From the NCBI GenBank assembly GCA_047606565.1, contig JASGEH010000122.1, positions 7,913 through 71,912 of the forward strand: a stretch of 64,000 bases of DNA. The letters are read 5' to 3'. Below the pieces are notes generated by a model. It saw only the letters and a program-made list of their open reading frames with translations, ran no database searches and had not been told where the DNA came from. The stretch's first letter is position 1; every line of letters starts with the position of its first letter. This stretch comes from Comamonas_F sp047606565. GTDB lineage: Bacteria > Pseudomonadota > Gammaproteobacteria > Burkholderiales > Burkholderiaceae_C. Of the stretch, positions 37,800-47,693 are shown one piece after another. Both the position numbers and the translations under genes were made by a program.

Positions 37800-38789
37800 A
37801 TGACCGCATTTTCCGCCACGCCCGCTTCGGCATCCGCGCGACCTTTGGCCGGGCTGTTGCCCTGGGTGCTGCGGCTGGCGCTGCCGGTGCTGTTCCTGCT
37901 GACGGTGCTGTTCTTCGCGCTGGCCGCGCCGGGTTTTCTGAGCGGGGGCAATCTGCGCAGCCTGCTGCTCAACAACTTCGCGCTGCTGGCCATCGTCGCC
38001 ACCGGCCTGACGCTGGCGGTGGCCGCCGGCGGCATCGACCTGTCGGTGGGCACGGCGCTGGACTTCGCCGCGCTGGCCTTCGTCGTGTTGCTCAATGGCG
38101 GCCATGGGCTGGCGCTGGCCGTGCCGCTGGCGCTGCTGGCCGGCGCGGCGGCCGGCGCCTTCAACGCCGCGTTGGTGGCGGGGCTGGGCATCTCGCCCTT
38201 CTTGGCCACGCTGGGCACGCTGTTCATCGGCACCAGCGTGCAGCAATTGCTGTCGGACGGCGGCCAGCCGATCTACCTGGCCGCCGCTGCGCGCCCTGCG
38301 CTGGACGGCTGGCTGGGTCTGCCGCTGCCGCTGTGGATCGTCGCCGCGCTGGGCCTGGCCTACGGCCTGCTGCTGGCGCGCGCGGTGGCGGGGCGGCAAA
38401 TTCTGGCGCTGGGCCAGCAGCCACTGCTGGCGCACTACAGCGGCCTGCCGGTGCGGCGCGTGCTGACGCTGGTGTTCATCGCCGGCGCGCTGGCCAGCGC
38501 GGTGGCGGGCATCGTGCTGGCCTCGACCGTTCACGCCTACGTGCCGCTGTCGGGCAACGCCTACCTGCTCAACGCCATCGGCGCGGTCTTCATCGGCACC
38601 ACGCTCAGCCGCCAGGGCCGCGCCAACGTGGCCGGCACGCTGCTGGGCGTGCTGTTCCTCAACGTGGTCGCCAACGGGCTGCTGCTGATTGGTTGGAACT
38701 TCTTCTGGCAGCAGGTCGCCACCGGGGTGCTGATCTTCGCCGTGCTGGCCTTCAGCCTCGGCGGGCGGCGCTGGCTGCGCGAGGGCTGA
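37800..38789 (+). CDS. Ribose-type ABC permease (RbsC-like, 2)
   Basis: 329 residues; 8-10 membrane spans. Shows FALAAPGFLSGGNLRSLLLNN, AGGIDLSVGTALDFAALAF and the C-terminal LNAIGAVFIGTTLSRQGRANVAGTLLG (cited in parts: GAVFIGTTLS, GTLLG). A strong AGGAGG lies 6 nt before the ATG. Together with the previous permease it makes a heterodimeric channel, as in AI-2 (LsrCD) and some sugar systems. Last gene of this operon. Confidence 0.88.
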   Translation: MTAFSATPASASARPLAGLLPWVLRLALPVLFLLTVLFFALAAPGFLSGGNLRSLLLNNFALLAIVATGLTLAVAAGGIDLSVGTALDFAALAFVVLLNGGHGLALAVPLALLAGAAAGAFNAALVAGLGISPFLATLGTLFIGTSVQQLLSDGGQPIYLAAAARPALDGWLGLPLPLWIVAALGLAYGLLLARAVAGRQILALGQQPLLAHYSGLPVRRVLTLVFIAGALASAVAGIVLASTVHAYVPLSGNAYLLNAIGAVFIGTTLSRQGRANVAGTLLGVLFLNVVANGLLLIGWNFFWQQVATGVLIFAVLAFSLGGRRWLREG

Positions 38790-39151
38790 ACGCCTGGCCC
38801 GTCCCGCGCAGGGGGAGGGGGCTGGCCGGCTGCCGGCGGCTTGTTTGCGGCGCGTGACGGCGCAGTCAATCGGGACGAAGCTGCTGGTCTGTGGGTGCGC
38901 CTGAGGCAGCAGCACATCAGCAAATTGCGCAGGCATTGCCATGCCGCCGGGCGGGCGATGAAGGGCCGCCGCGCGAAGAGGCGCCTGAGAGACCCGCGAA
39001 ATTCGGTGCGGTGACAAAGGATTGGCGGATGGGCGAAAGAACGCATATGGATGGAATGATTTCGATGCAGGGAAAGCGCGGCACTTGCGCAGACTGGATG
39101 CCGTTTCGTTGTTCTCCCATGGCTTTCACATCCGCTCACAGAAGGACCTTC
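38790..39151. other. Intergenic region (362 bp) carrying a duplicated promoter block
   Basis: No gene seen. It contains a stem-loop GCTGCTG (38880-38886)/CAGCAGC (38907-38913), TCAGCAAATTGCGCA at 38917, and the shared GCATAT element at 39043. The same succession (CTGCTG hairpin, TCAGCAGATTGCGCA, 123-124 bp, GCATAT element) recurs at 43466-43672, so this is a homologous promoter block. No U-tract terminator is visible after the preceding operon. Confidence 0.6.
39037..39097 (+). promoter_or_regulatory. GCATAT-GATTTC-GCACACT element, copy 2
   Basis: GCATAT at 39043, GATTTC at 39058 and GCAGACT at 39089 keep the 15- and 46-bp distances of the other copies. The first block is part of a longer match with copy 3: AAGAACGCATATGGATGG then ATGATTTCGAT, with one mismatch. 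CAGACT would be the -10 candidate, 62 bp before the maltose-type receptor start. Confidence 0.62.
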
Positions 39152-40507
39152 ATGCACGCACGACTACGCACACCACCCAGCCGCCAGGGCTCGCGCATCC
39201 GCACGGTGCTGGCCGCGGCCCTCGTCGCTGCCACGGCCTTCGCGGCCAGCGCGCTGTTGCCCGGCCAGGCCGCGCGCGCGGCGGAGCAGCGCTTCGACGG
39301 GCAGACGCTCAACGTGCTGCTCATCACCTCGCACCAGGGTGCGGGCCAGTGGCTCAAGAAGCACTTCGAGGCCGAGACGGGCGCGCGCATCAACCCGGTG
39401 ATCGTGCCCTACGACGAAATCGGCAACAAACTGGCGCTGGACCAGCAGTCGGGCGCCAACACCATCGACGTGGCCGCGCCCTGGTATGTTTCCATTGGCG
39501 ACCTGGCCGACGGCGGCGCGCTGCTGGACCTGAGCGACTGGATCAAGGGCGACGCCGGCCTGCAGGTGGGCGACTTCATCCCGTCGATCTACGACCCCTA
39601 CACCGTGTTCGACGGCAAGCGCTGGGGCCTGCCCTTCGACGGCGACACCCACGTGCTGTTCTACAACAAGGAAATCCTGGCGCGCAACGGCTTCGCCCAG
39701 CCGCCGCGTACCTGGGACGAGTACGTGGCGCAGGCGCGCGCCATCACCGCCAAGGAATCGGGCAAAGGCATCTACGGCAACGTGCTGTTCGGCCAGAAAT
39801 CGCCGCTGATCCTGGGTGCCAGCTTCGCCAACCGGCTGGCGGGCTACGGCGGGCGCTTCCTGGACGACGCCGGCCGGCCCGTCATCAATTCGCCGCAGGC
39901 GGTGGCGGCGGCGCAGTCGCTGCTGGAGGCTGCCAAGTCGGCCTACCCGACGCCGGCGACCACCGCCTTCGGCGAGGGCAATGCCGCCTGGTACGCAGGC
40001 AAGGCCGCCTTCATCGAGAACTGGACCGACCTGGGCGTGGGCTCGGAGATCGGCAAGGACTCCAAGGTGGCCGGCAAGTGGGGTGTGGTCACGCTGCCGG
40101 TGGGCGGCGACCAGAAACAGTCGCGCGCCTCGCTGGTGGCCGGCTTCACCTGGGTGATCGCGCACAACACCAAGAAGGAAGCGCTGGCCAAGGCCTTCAT
40201 CAAGTGGGCCGCGTCCAGCAAGGTCAACGAGCAACTGCTGAGCGCCGATCCGCAGACCGGCATCGACCCCAACCGGGTTTCCAGCCTGGAGTCGGCCAGC
40301 TATGGCAAGGCCTACCCCGATCTGCAGCGCGTCAACCGCGCCACCCTCAACGGCGCGCTGGCCTGGCCCACCGGCAAGAACGCCACGCGCGCCGCCGAGG
40401 TGCTGACCGACGAACTCGCCAAGCTGATCGCCGGCACCGGCGGCACGCCCCAGCAGACGCTGGACCGCGTGCAGGCGCAATGGGAGCGGCTGCTGCGCAG
40501 CCGGTAG
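39152..40507 (+). CDS. Maltose-type (family 1) ABC substrate-binding protein
   Basis: 451 residues. A long N-terminus is followed by a Sec signal (VLAAALVAATAFAASALLPG ... AARAAEQ). The mature part has the extracellular solute-binding family 1 pattern: FEAETGARINPVIVPYDEIG, RWGLPFDGDTHVLFYNKEIL, NGFAQPPRTWDEYVAQA and WYAGKAAFIENWTDLG. GAAGGA lies before the ATG. The ligand is unknown; sugars, polyols and polyamines are typical. It is followed at 3 bp by its two permeases. Confidence 0.88.
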   Translation: MHARLRTPPSRQGSRIRTVLAAALVAATAFAASALLPGQAARAAEQRFDGQTLNVLLITSHQGAGQWLKKHFEAETGARINPVIVPYDEIGNKLALDQQSGANTIDVAAPWYVSIGDLADGGALLDLSDWIKGDAGLQVGDFIPSIYDPYTVFDGKRWGLPFDGDTHVLFYNKEILARNGFAQPPRTWDEYVAQARAITAKESGKGIYGNVLFGQKSPLILGASFANRLAGYGGRFLDDAGRPVINSPQAVAAAQSLLEAAKSAYPTPATTAFGEGNAAWYAGKAAFIENWTDLGVGSEIGKDSKVAGKWGVVTLPVGGDQKQSRASLVAGFTWVIAHNTKKEALAKAFIKWAASSKVNEQLLSADPQTGIDPNRVSSLESASYGKAYPDLQRVNRATLNGALAWPTGKNATRAAEVLTDELAKLIAGTGGTPQQTLDRVQAQWERLLRSR

Positions 40508-40510
40508 GCG

Positions 40511-41458
40511 ATGGGGGCAGCAGTCGGCGTGAAAGCCGTGACGGCGGCCTCGCGCGCGGGGCAGGGGCGGGCGCGGTGGCGGGCGAACTGGCAGGCGCGT
40601 TGGGGCCAGCGCGCGCTGGTGCTGCCCATCGTGCTGACGCTGCTGGTGCTGGGCCTGTACCCGCTGGTGTTCACGGTGCTGGCCTCGCTGTCCGATTCGT
40701 CGCTGGGCCGGCCGTTTCGCGGCTGGGTGGGACTGGCCAACTACCAGGACCTGCTGGCCGCGCCCGACCTGCGCGAGGCCTTCGCGCGCACCGCGCTCTA
40801 CGCCGTGACGGTGGCGCTGCTGAGCGTGGGGCTGGGCCTGCTGAGCGCGCTGGCGCTCTACCACGCCGCGCGCGACCGGGCCTGGGTGCGCGCCGCGCTG
40901 CTGCTGCCGCTGATCGTGCCGCCGGTGATCGTGGGCACGCTCTGGAAGCTGATCTTCAATCCCGGCGGCGGCCTGCTGGCGACGCTGCTGGGGTTACTGG
41001 GCATCGACGCGGGCGGCCTGGCGCCGCTGGCCTCGCCCGAATGGGCGCTGCCGACGGTGGCGCTGGCCGACATCTGGGAGTGGACGCCGCTGGTCAGCCT
41101 GCTGGTGTTCGCCGCGCTGCTGGCGCAGCCCATCGAGATCCTGGAGGCGGCAGCGCTGGACGGCGCGCGCGGCTGGGCACACTTCCGCCACATCACGCTG
41201 CCGGCCATCGGCGGGGTGCTGGCGGCGGCCTTTTTCATCCGGCTGGTGCTGGCTTTCAAGGTGTTCGACCTGATCTTCATCACCACCTCAGGCGGGCCGG
41301 GGCAGGCCACCACGGTCGCCTCCTACCTGATCTACCAACTGGCGCTGCGCTCCTTCGACATCGGCCAGGCAGCGGCCGTCACGCTGCTGCTGGCCTTGCT
41401 GGTCACGCTGGCGACGGTGCCGCTGGCGCGCTGGACGCAACGACTCCACGCGCACTGA
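40511..41458 (+). CDS. Maltose-type ABC permease (MalF/UgpA-like)
   Basis: 315 residues with six membrane spans: LVLPIVLTLLVLGLYPLVF at the N-terminus, the coupling loop ILEAAALDGARGWAHFRHIT and the following LPAIGG. Typical end motif FDLIFITTSGGPGQATTVAS. It pairs with the next permease. No ATP-binding subunit is encoded in this operon, so an ATPase from elsewhere must energise the pair. Confidence 0.9.
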   Translation: MGAAVGVKAVTAASRAGQGRARWRANWQARWGQRALVLPIVLTLLVLGLYPLVFTVLASLSDSSLGRPFRGWVGLANYQDLLAAPDLREAFARTALYAVTVALLSVGLGLLSALALYHAARDRAWVRAALLLPLIVPPVIVGTLWKLIFNPGGGLLATLLGLLGIDAGGLAPLASPEWALPTVALADIWEWTPLVSLLVFAALLAQPIEILEAAALDGARGWAHFRHITLPAIGGVLAAAFFIRLVLAFKVFDLIFITTSGGPGQATTVASYLIYQLALRSFDIGQAAAVTLLLALLVTLATVPLARWTQRLHAH

Positions 41459-41459
41459 C

Positions 41460-42281
41460 ATGAGCCATCTCCTCCGCACCCCGCACCCCGGCTGGCGCCT
41501 GCTGCTGGCGGCGCTGCTGGTCTTCGCGCTGGCGCCGCTGGCGTGGCTGCTGTCGGTTTCGCTGATGAGCCAGCCCGAGACGGTGGCCGGCATCCTGTTC
41601 AGCCCCTCGCCGCAGTGGTCCAACTGGGGCGAGGTGCTGACCCAGTCCAACGTGCCGCGCGGCCTGCTGAACTCGCTGCTGGCGGCGCTGGGCGGGGCCT
41701 TGCTGACGCTGGCGCTGGCGCTGCCGGGTGCCTGGGCGATGGCGCGCTGGCGCACGGGCGGCGCGCTGCTGGCCGGGCTGGTGACCGCGCCCTGGCTGCT
41801 GCCGCCCATCGTCGCCGTGGTGCCGCTGTTCTACCTGTTGCGCCTGCTTGGCCTCAACGGCACGCTGGGCGGGCTGACGCTGGTGTATGCGCTGGTCAAC
41901 GTGCCGGTGGCGGTGTGGCTGCTCGACGGTTTTCTGCGCCGCCTGCCGGACGAACTGTACGAGGCCGCGCAGCTCGACGGCGCCGGCCTCTGGCGCACGC
42001 TCTGGAGCATCGTGCTGCCGCTGATGGCGCCGGCGCTGGTGGCCGTGGGCATCATCTGCGCCATCCTCAATTACAACGAATTCCTGCTGGCCACCTTCTT
42101 CACGCAAAGCGGCCAGTCGCAGACCCTGCCGGTGGTGCTGTCGCTGTTCTATGGCGACCGCACGCCGCATGCCGGCAAGATCGCCGCCGCCTCGGCCATC
42201 GGCGTGCTGCCGGTGTTCCTGGCCGCCGTGCTGCTGCAGCGCTGGCTGGTCGGCGGCCTCACGGCCGGCGGCGTCAAATAG
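41460..42281 (+). CDS. Maltose-type ABC permease (MalG/UgpE-like)
   Basis: 273 residues, six spans; EAA loop LYEAAQLDGAGLWRTLWSIV followed by LPLMAPAL, and the family stretch LNYNEFLLATFFT. The start is 1 bp after the previous stop. It completes the channel. A 71-bp gap with an A-rich ribosome-binding site then leads to the aldo/keto reductase gene. Confidence 0.9.
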   Translation: MSHLLRTPHPGWRLLLAALLVFALAPLAWLLSVSLMSQPETVAGILFSPSPQWSNWGEVLTQSNVPRGLLNSLLAALGGALLTLALALPGAWAMARWRTGGALLAGLVTAPWLLPPIVAVVPLFYLLRLLGLNGTLGGLTLVYALVNVPVAVWLLDGFLRRLPDELYEAAQLDGAGLWRTLWSIVLPLMAPALVAVGIICAILNYNEFLLATFFTQSGQSQTLPVVLSLFYGDRTPHAGKIAAASAIGVLPVFLAAVLLQRWLVGGLTAGGVK

Positions 42282-42352
42282 CCGCCGCGCCGCGCGTCGG
42301 CATCGTTTCCATTCGTTCTCACCCACATTCCCTCCACCTGAAAGGCATACCC

Positions 42353-43453
<1,101 letters not shown>

Positions 43454-43465
43454 TGCGTGCGCCAT

Positions 43466-43490
43466 GGCTGCTGCGCTGGAGTCAGCAGCC
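43466..43490. promoter_or_regulatory. Stem-loop after the aldo/keto reductase gene
   Basis: GGCTGCTG (43466-43473) pairs perfectly with CAGCAGCC (43483-43490) around a 9-nt loop, 13 bp after the stop codon. There is no U-tract. A similar but weaker GCTGCTG/CAGCAGC pair occurs at 38880-38913 at the corresponding place in the homologous promoter block, so it may belong to the regulatory region and not only act as a terminator. Confidence 0.5.
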
Positions 43491-43611
43491 ATTCAGCAGA
43501 TTGCGCAAGAATCGCCCGGCGCGGCGCCTGCCGCGTGCGGGAAGCTGGCCTACCGCTGTGGCTGGTCGAGATGGAAATCATGAGCAATGACAAGGGTTTG
43601 TCGGATTTCCG

Positions 43612-43672
43612 AAGAACGCATATGGATGGCATGATTTCGATCTAGGCGCGGGGCGCTGTGTTTGCACACTCG
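43612..43672 (+). promoter_or_regulatory. GCATAT-GATTTC-GCACACT element, copy 3
   Basis: GCATAT at 43618, GATTTC at 43633 and GCACACT at 43664. Its 5' part matches copy 2 over about 30 bp with a single mismatch. Here CACACT is only 35 bp before the start codon, which would give a very short leader. The segment GGGGCGC-N5-TTTGCA also resembles a sigma-54 -24/-12 pair, but the GG is not kept in the other copies. Confidence 0.62.
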
Positions 43673-43699
43673 GGGTGTTTTCCACTCACGCACCGAGCC

Positions 43700-45115
43700 A
43701 TGAGCAAGACCATCCGCTTCAATGCCTTCGAGATGAACTGCGTGGCGCACCAGTCGCCCGGGCTGTGGCGTCATCCGCGCGACCGTTCGTGGCAGTACAA
43801 GGACGTCGTCTACTGGACCGACCTGGCCAAGATCCTCGAACGCGGCATCTTCGACGCTGTCTTCATCGCCGACGTGATCGGTTACTACGACGTCTACAAG
43901 GGCAGCAACGACCATGCTTTCCTCGGCGGTGTGCAGATCCCGGTCAACGACCCGCTGCAGCTCGCCAACCCGATCGCCTCGGTCACCCGGCACCTGGGCA
44001 TTGGCATCACTGCCTCGACCTCGTTCGAGCACCCCTACACCTTCGCGCGGCGGCTCTCCACGGCCGACCACCACACCCAGGGCCGGGTCGGCTGGAACAT
44101 CGTCACCTCCTACCTGGAGAGCGGCGCCAAGAACATCAGCCAGGCCGGCTTGAAGCGCCACGACAACCGCTACGAGGTCGCCAACGAATACGTCGAGGTG
44201 CTCTACAAGCTGTTCGAGGGCAGTTGGGAGGAGGGCGCGGTGGTGCGCGACCGCGAGCGCGGTGTGTTCGCCATCCCCGAGAAGATTCACGAGATCGGCC
44301 ACAAGGGCAAGTACTTCGAGGTGCCGGGCTACCACCTCTCGGAGCCCTCGCCGCAGCGCACGCCGGTGCTGTTCCAGGCCGGCGCCTCGGCCGCCGGCAA
44401 GGACTTCGCCGCGCAGAACGCCGAGCTGGTGTTCATCTCGGCGCCCACGCAGGACACCACGCGCGACTACGTGGCCGACATCCGCCGACGCGCCGCCGCC
44501 GCCGGGCGCGACCCGAAGAAGCTGCTGATCTACGCGCTCGTCACCCTGGTGGTCGACGAGACCGACGCCAAGGCCCACGCCAAGCTCAAGGAATACCAGT
44601 CCTATGCCTCCTACGACGGCGGGCTGGTGCTGACCTCGGGCTGGACCGGCATCGACTTCGGCCGCTACGCGCCGGGCGACAGCGTGCGCAAGGTCGAGAC
44701 CAACGCCATCGTCTCCGCCGTCGAGCACCTGGCCGAGGGCAGCAAGACCTGGACCATCGAGGAACTGGCCCACTGGGCCAGCATCGGCGGCCTGGGCCCA
44801 CTGTTCGTCGGCTCGGCCGCCACCGTGGCCGACGAGCTCCAGCGCTGGATCGAAGCCACTGACCTCGACGGCTTCAACCTCGCCTACGCGGTGGCGCACG
44901 AGACCTTCGAGGACGTCGTCGAGCACCTGGTGCCTGAACTGCAGCGGCGCGGTGTCTATCCCAAGGAATACCGCGAGGGCACGCTGCGCGAGAAGCTGTT
45001 CGGGCAGGGCCCCTACCTGCCCGAGAGCCACCCGGCCGCGCGCTTTCGCGACATCGAGAAAGTCAAGCGCGAGCAGGCCGCCGCGCTCGCCCAACAGCAA
45101 AGGAACGCCGCATGA
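43700..45115 (+). CDS. FMN-dependent monooxygenase, NtaA/SnaA/DszA/DmoA family (3)
   Basis: 471 residues with FNAFEMNCVAHQSPGLWRHP, YWTDLAKILERGIFDAVFIA, GRVGWNIVTSYLESGAKN and TPVLFQAGASAAGKDFA. The opening FEMNCVAHQSPGLWRHP pattern is closest to dimethyl-sulfide-monooxygenase-like (DmoA) members as I know them, but the substrate cannot be settled by eye. The start at 43700 (MSKTIRFNAF) is preferred over one at 43658 that would cover the promoter element. It heads an operon with the StyA-like and DszC-like oxygenases (ATGA overlap to the next gene). Confidence 0.89.
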   Translation: MSKTIRFNAFEMNCVAHQSPGLWRHPRDRSWQYKDVVYWTDLAKILERGIFDAVFIADVIGYYDVYKGSNDHAFLGGVQIPVNDPLQLANPIASVTRHLGIGITASTSFEHPYTFARRLSTADHHTQGRVGWNIVTSYLESGAKNISQAGLKRHDNRYEVANEYVEVLYKLFEGSWEEGAVVRDRERGVFAIPEKIHEIGHKGKYFEVPGYHLSEPSPQRTPVLFQAGASAAGKDFAAQNAELVFISAPTQDTTRDYVADIRRRAAAAGRDPKKLLIYALVTLVVDETDAKAHAKLKEYQSYASYDGGLVLTSGWTGIDFGRYAPGDSVRKVETNAIVSAVEHLAEGSKTWTIEELAHWASIGGLGPLFVGSAATVADELQRWIEATDLDGFNLAYAVAHETFEDVVEHLVPELQRRGVYPKEYREGTLREKLFGQGPYLPESHPAARFRDIEKVKREQAAALAQQQRNAA

Positions 45116-46461
45116 GCTCGCCCCGCACCATCGCCATCATCGGCGCCGGCCTGGCGGGTGCCAGCGCTGCCCTGGCTTTTCGCAACGCGGGCTTCGCCGT
45201 CACGCTGTTCAGCGAAAAATCGCGACTGGCCCTGCGCGACCAGTCGCCGGCCACCGGCACCGCGATCTACTTCGGCCAGCCCTCGCAGGACGCCGACGCG
45301 CAGATCATCGAGGACCGCTACGGCGACGACAGCTACGCCGACGGCTTCTCGGTGCGCGCCTACAACGAGGACCGCACGCCGCTGCTGGCCTTTGACACCG
45401 ACTACCACCATTACCGCGCGCAGTCAGTCGACGTGCGCCTGCGCACGGACGACCGCATCGGCCGCTTCATCGAACGCGGCGGCGACTTTCGCGTCGAGGC
45501 GGTGACCGCCGATGCGCTCGACGCCATCGCCGCCCGCCACGACCTGACGCTGGTGGCCACCGGCAAGCAGGGGCTGGCCGAGCTGTTCGCGGTGGATGAA
45601 GACCGCACCGTCTACACCACGCCGCAACGGCATCTGCTGACCGTCAACGTCACCGGCCTGGACCACGACGGCAAGGCCTTCGACTACCGCAGCAAGGTGG
45701 GCCACAGGCACAACCTGTTCACCGCCCACGCCACCGAAGGCTCGATCTTCACCGGGCCGCTGTTGCACAAGGACGGCGGCAAGAGCTGGGTGCTGCTGGG
45801 CTTTGCCAAGCCCGGGGGCGACTGGCAGCGGCGCTTCGCGCAGGCCGTCGATTCGGCCTCGGCGCTGGCGATTTTCAAGCAGCTCTTCCACGATTACTTC
45901 CCGGAGGACGCGGCCGAGATCGACAAACTCCAAATCATCGAAAGCGACCCCTACACCTGGCTCAAGGGCGCGGTGACGCCGACCGTGCGCAAGCCCGTCG
46001 GCCAGACCCGCGGCGGCCACCTGGTGGCCGCGCTGGGCGACACGGCGATCAGCTTCGACCCGATCGCCGGGCAGGGCGCGCAGAACGTCTCCATCCAGGT
46101 CGCGGCGCTGGTGCGCGCAGCACGCCGGCGCCAGGGGCCGTTCGACGCGGCCTGGATCACCGACCAGTTCGACGCCCATTGGGAGCGGCACGGCCATGGC
46201 GCCAGCGAGGTGACCCGGCTGTTCCTGGACGACCCCAAGTACGCCGAGCACGCCGCCCTGCTGTATCCGGCCGCGGCGGTGAGCGAAGCCCGGGGCGGCG
46301 CCGCCTTCTTCCGCTTGTTGTCGGAGCCCGCGCGGCTGCTGCGCCTGCAGACCCGGGGCGCCTTCGCGCAGTACCTGGAGGAACAGATCGGGGAAAGCCT
46401 GGAGAGTCTGCTGGCGCGCTTCGCGCCGGCCTCGTCCTTTGCCGCACGGGAGGCTGCATGA
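45112..46461 (+). CDS. StyA-like FAD monooxygenase (styrene-monooxygenase family)
   Basis: 449 residues. N-terminal FAD fold GAGLAGASAALAF (GxGxxG at 11-16), the middle stretch RFIERGGDFRVEAVTADALD followed by HDLTLVATGKQGLAELF, and the second flavin motif GDTAISFDPIAGQGAQN beginning at residue 309. This arrangement matches StyA, the oxygenase half of two-component styrene epoxidase, and not single-component hydroxylases. Family members epoxidise alkenes and oxidise sulfides to sulfoxides using FADH2. No StyB flavin reductase is nearby. ATGA overlaps on both sides tie it to flanking sulfur-type monooxygenases. Confidence 0.8.
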   Translation: MSSPRTIAIIGAGLAGASAALAFRNAGFAVTLFSEKSRLALRDQSPATGTAIYFGQPSQDADAQIIEDRYGDDSYADGFSVRAYNEDRTPLLAFDTDYHHYRAQSVDVRLRTDDRIGRFIERGGDFRVEAVTADALDAIAARHDLTLVATGKQGLAELFAVDEDRTVYTTPQRHLLTVNVTGLDHDGKAFDYRSKVGHRHNLFTAHATEGSIFTGPLLHKDGGKSWVLLGFAKPGGDWQRRFAQAVDSASALAIFKQLFHDYFPEDAAEIDKLQIIESDPYTWLKGAVTPTVRKPVGQTRGGHLVAALGDTAISFDPIAGQGAQNVSIQVAALVRAARRRQGPFDAAWITDQFDAHWERHGHGASEVTRLFLDDPKYAEHAALLYPAAAVSEARGGAAFFRLLSEPARLLRLQTRGAFAQYLEEQIGESLESLLARFAPASSFAAREAA

Positions 46462-47693
46462 GCACCCAAAACGACCCGCAAGAACAAGGTTCATCGACGT
46501 CCGCGCTGCAAGCGCGCTTCGCGCCCCTGTTCGAGCGCATCGCCGCTGGCGCGGTGGCGCGCGAGACCGAGCGCCGGCTCGCCTTCGACGAAGTCCGGGC
46601 CCTGCAGCAGGCCGGCTTCGGCGCCCTGCGCCTGCCGGTGGCGCTGGGTGGCGCGAGCATCAGCGTGCGCCAGCAGTTCGAACTGCTGATCGCGCTGGGT
46701 GCGGCCGACTCCAACCTCGTGCAGGCCTTCCGCTCGCACCTGATCTTCGTCGAGGACCAGCGCCTGCAGGCGCTGCAGGGCGACGCGCGGGCGCGGCGCT
46801 GGCTGGCCCGGGTGGCCGAGGGCAAGTTCTTCGGCAACGGCACCACTGAACGTGGCGAGGGCGCCGCCCAGCGCTACCAGACCACGGTGCGCCAGACGCC
46901 GCAGGGCTGGCGGCTCGATGGCGAGAAGTTCTACAGCACCGGCTCGCTCTACGCCGACTACATCGCCGTGGCCGCCGATCGCGACGGCCAGCGCGTGACC
47001 GTGCTGGTGCCCGCCGACGCGCCCGGCCTGACGCAGCGCGACGACTGGGACGGCTTCGGCCAGCGCCTGACGGCCAGCGGCCACTCGGCCTATGTCGACG
47101 TCGCCGTGCACGAGGACGACATCGCCGAGGGCGGCTACGGCTCGCCGGGCCGCACCTGGGCCACGGCCTACCTGCAACTGGTGCTGCTGGCCGCGCTGGC
47201 GGGCATTACCCGGCGCGTCGAGCAGGACGCCATCGCCTGGGTGCGCGAGCGCACCCGCACCTTCAGCCACGCGCCGGCGGCCCTGCCCAAGGACGACCCG
47301 CTGGTGCAGGAGACCATCGGCAAGCTTTCCGCCGCCGCCTTCGGCACCCGCGCGGCGGTGCTGGCCGTGGCCGAGGCGCTGGACCTGACCCTGGACGCCG
47401 GCGGCACCGACCCCGAGGCCATCGACCGCGTGGAGCGCGCCGCCGCGCAGGCGCAGGACGTGGTGATCGGGCTGGCGCTGGAAGCCAGCACGCGCTTCTT
47501 CGAAGTCGGCGGCTCCTCCCTGGCCGGCCGCGCGCACGCGCACGACCGCCACTGGCGCAACGCCCGCACGCTGGCCACGCACAACCCGCTGGCCTACAAG
47601 CTGCGCGCGCTGGGCGCCAACCTGCTCAACGGCGACCCGCTGCCTTACCAATGGAGCGCGGGCGTGCGGCCGGCCAACGGGGCGGGCGCATGA
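46458..47693 (+). CDS. Acyl-CoA-dehydrogenase-fold flavin monooxygenase, DszC/SfnB-like (2)
   Basis: 411 residues; paralogue of the gene following ssuD. Signature WRNARTLATHNPLAYK near the C-terminus, GEKFYSTGSLYADYIAVAAD and RDDWDGFGQRLTASGHS in the middle. Likely uses reduced flavin and O2 to oxidise an organosulfur substrate, in sequence with the LLM and StyA-like enzymes of the same operon. It overlaps the previous gene by 4 bp and the next by 4 bp. Confidence 0.85.
   Translation: MSTQNDPQEQGSSTSALQARFAPLFERIAAGAVARETERRLAFDEVRALQQAGFGALRLPVALGGASISVRQQFELLIALGAADSNLVQAFRSHLIFVEDQRLQALQGDARARRWLARVAEGKFFGNGTTERGEGAAQRYQTTVRQTPQGWRLDGEKFYSTGSLYADYIAVAADRDGQRVTVLVPADAPGLTQRDDWDGFGQRLTASGHSAYVDVAVHEDDIAEGGYGSPGRTWATAYLQLVLLAALAGITRRVEQDAIAWVRERTRTFSHAPAALPKDDPLVQETIGKLSAAAFGTRAAVLAVAEALDLTLDAGGTDPEAIDRVERAAAQAQDVVIGLALEASTRFFEVGGSSLAGRAHAHDRHWRNARTLATHNPLAYKLRALGANLLNGDPLPYQWSAGVRPANGAGA

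Noticed and set aside
43650..43672. Sigma-54 promoter in the GCATAT element (GGGGCGC-N5-TTTGCA)
   Set aside because: Attractive because sfn genes in Pseudomonas use sigma-54, but the -24 GG is not at the right distance in the copies at 27.4, 39.1 and 59.9 kb, and the copy at 59.9 kb lacks TTGC.
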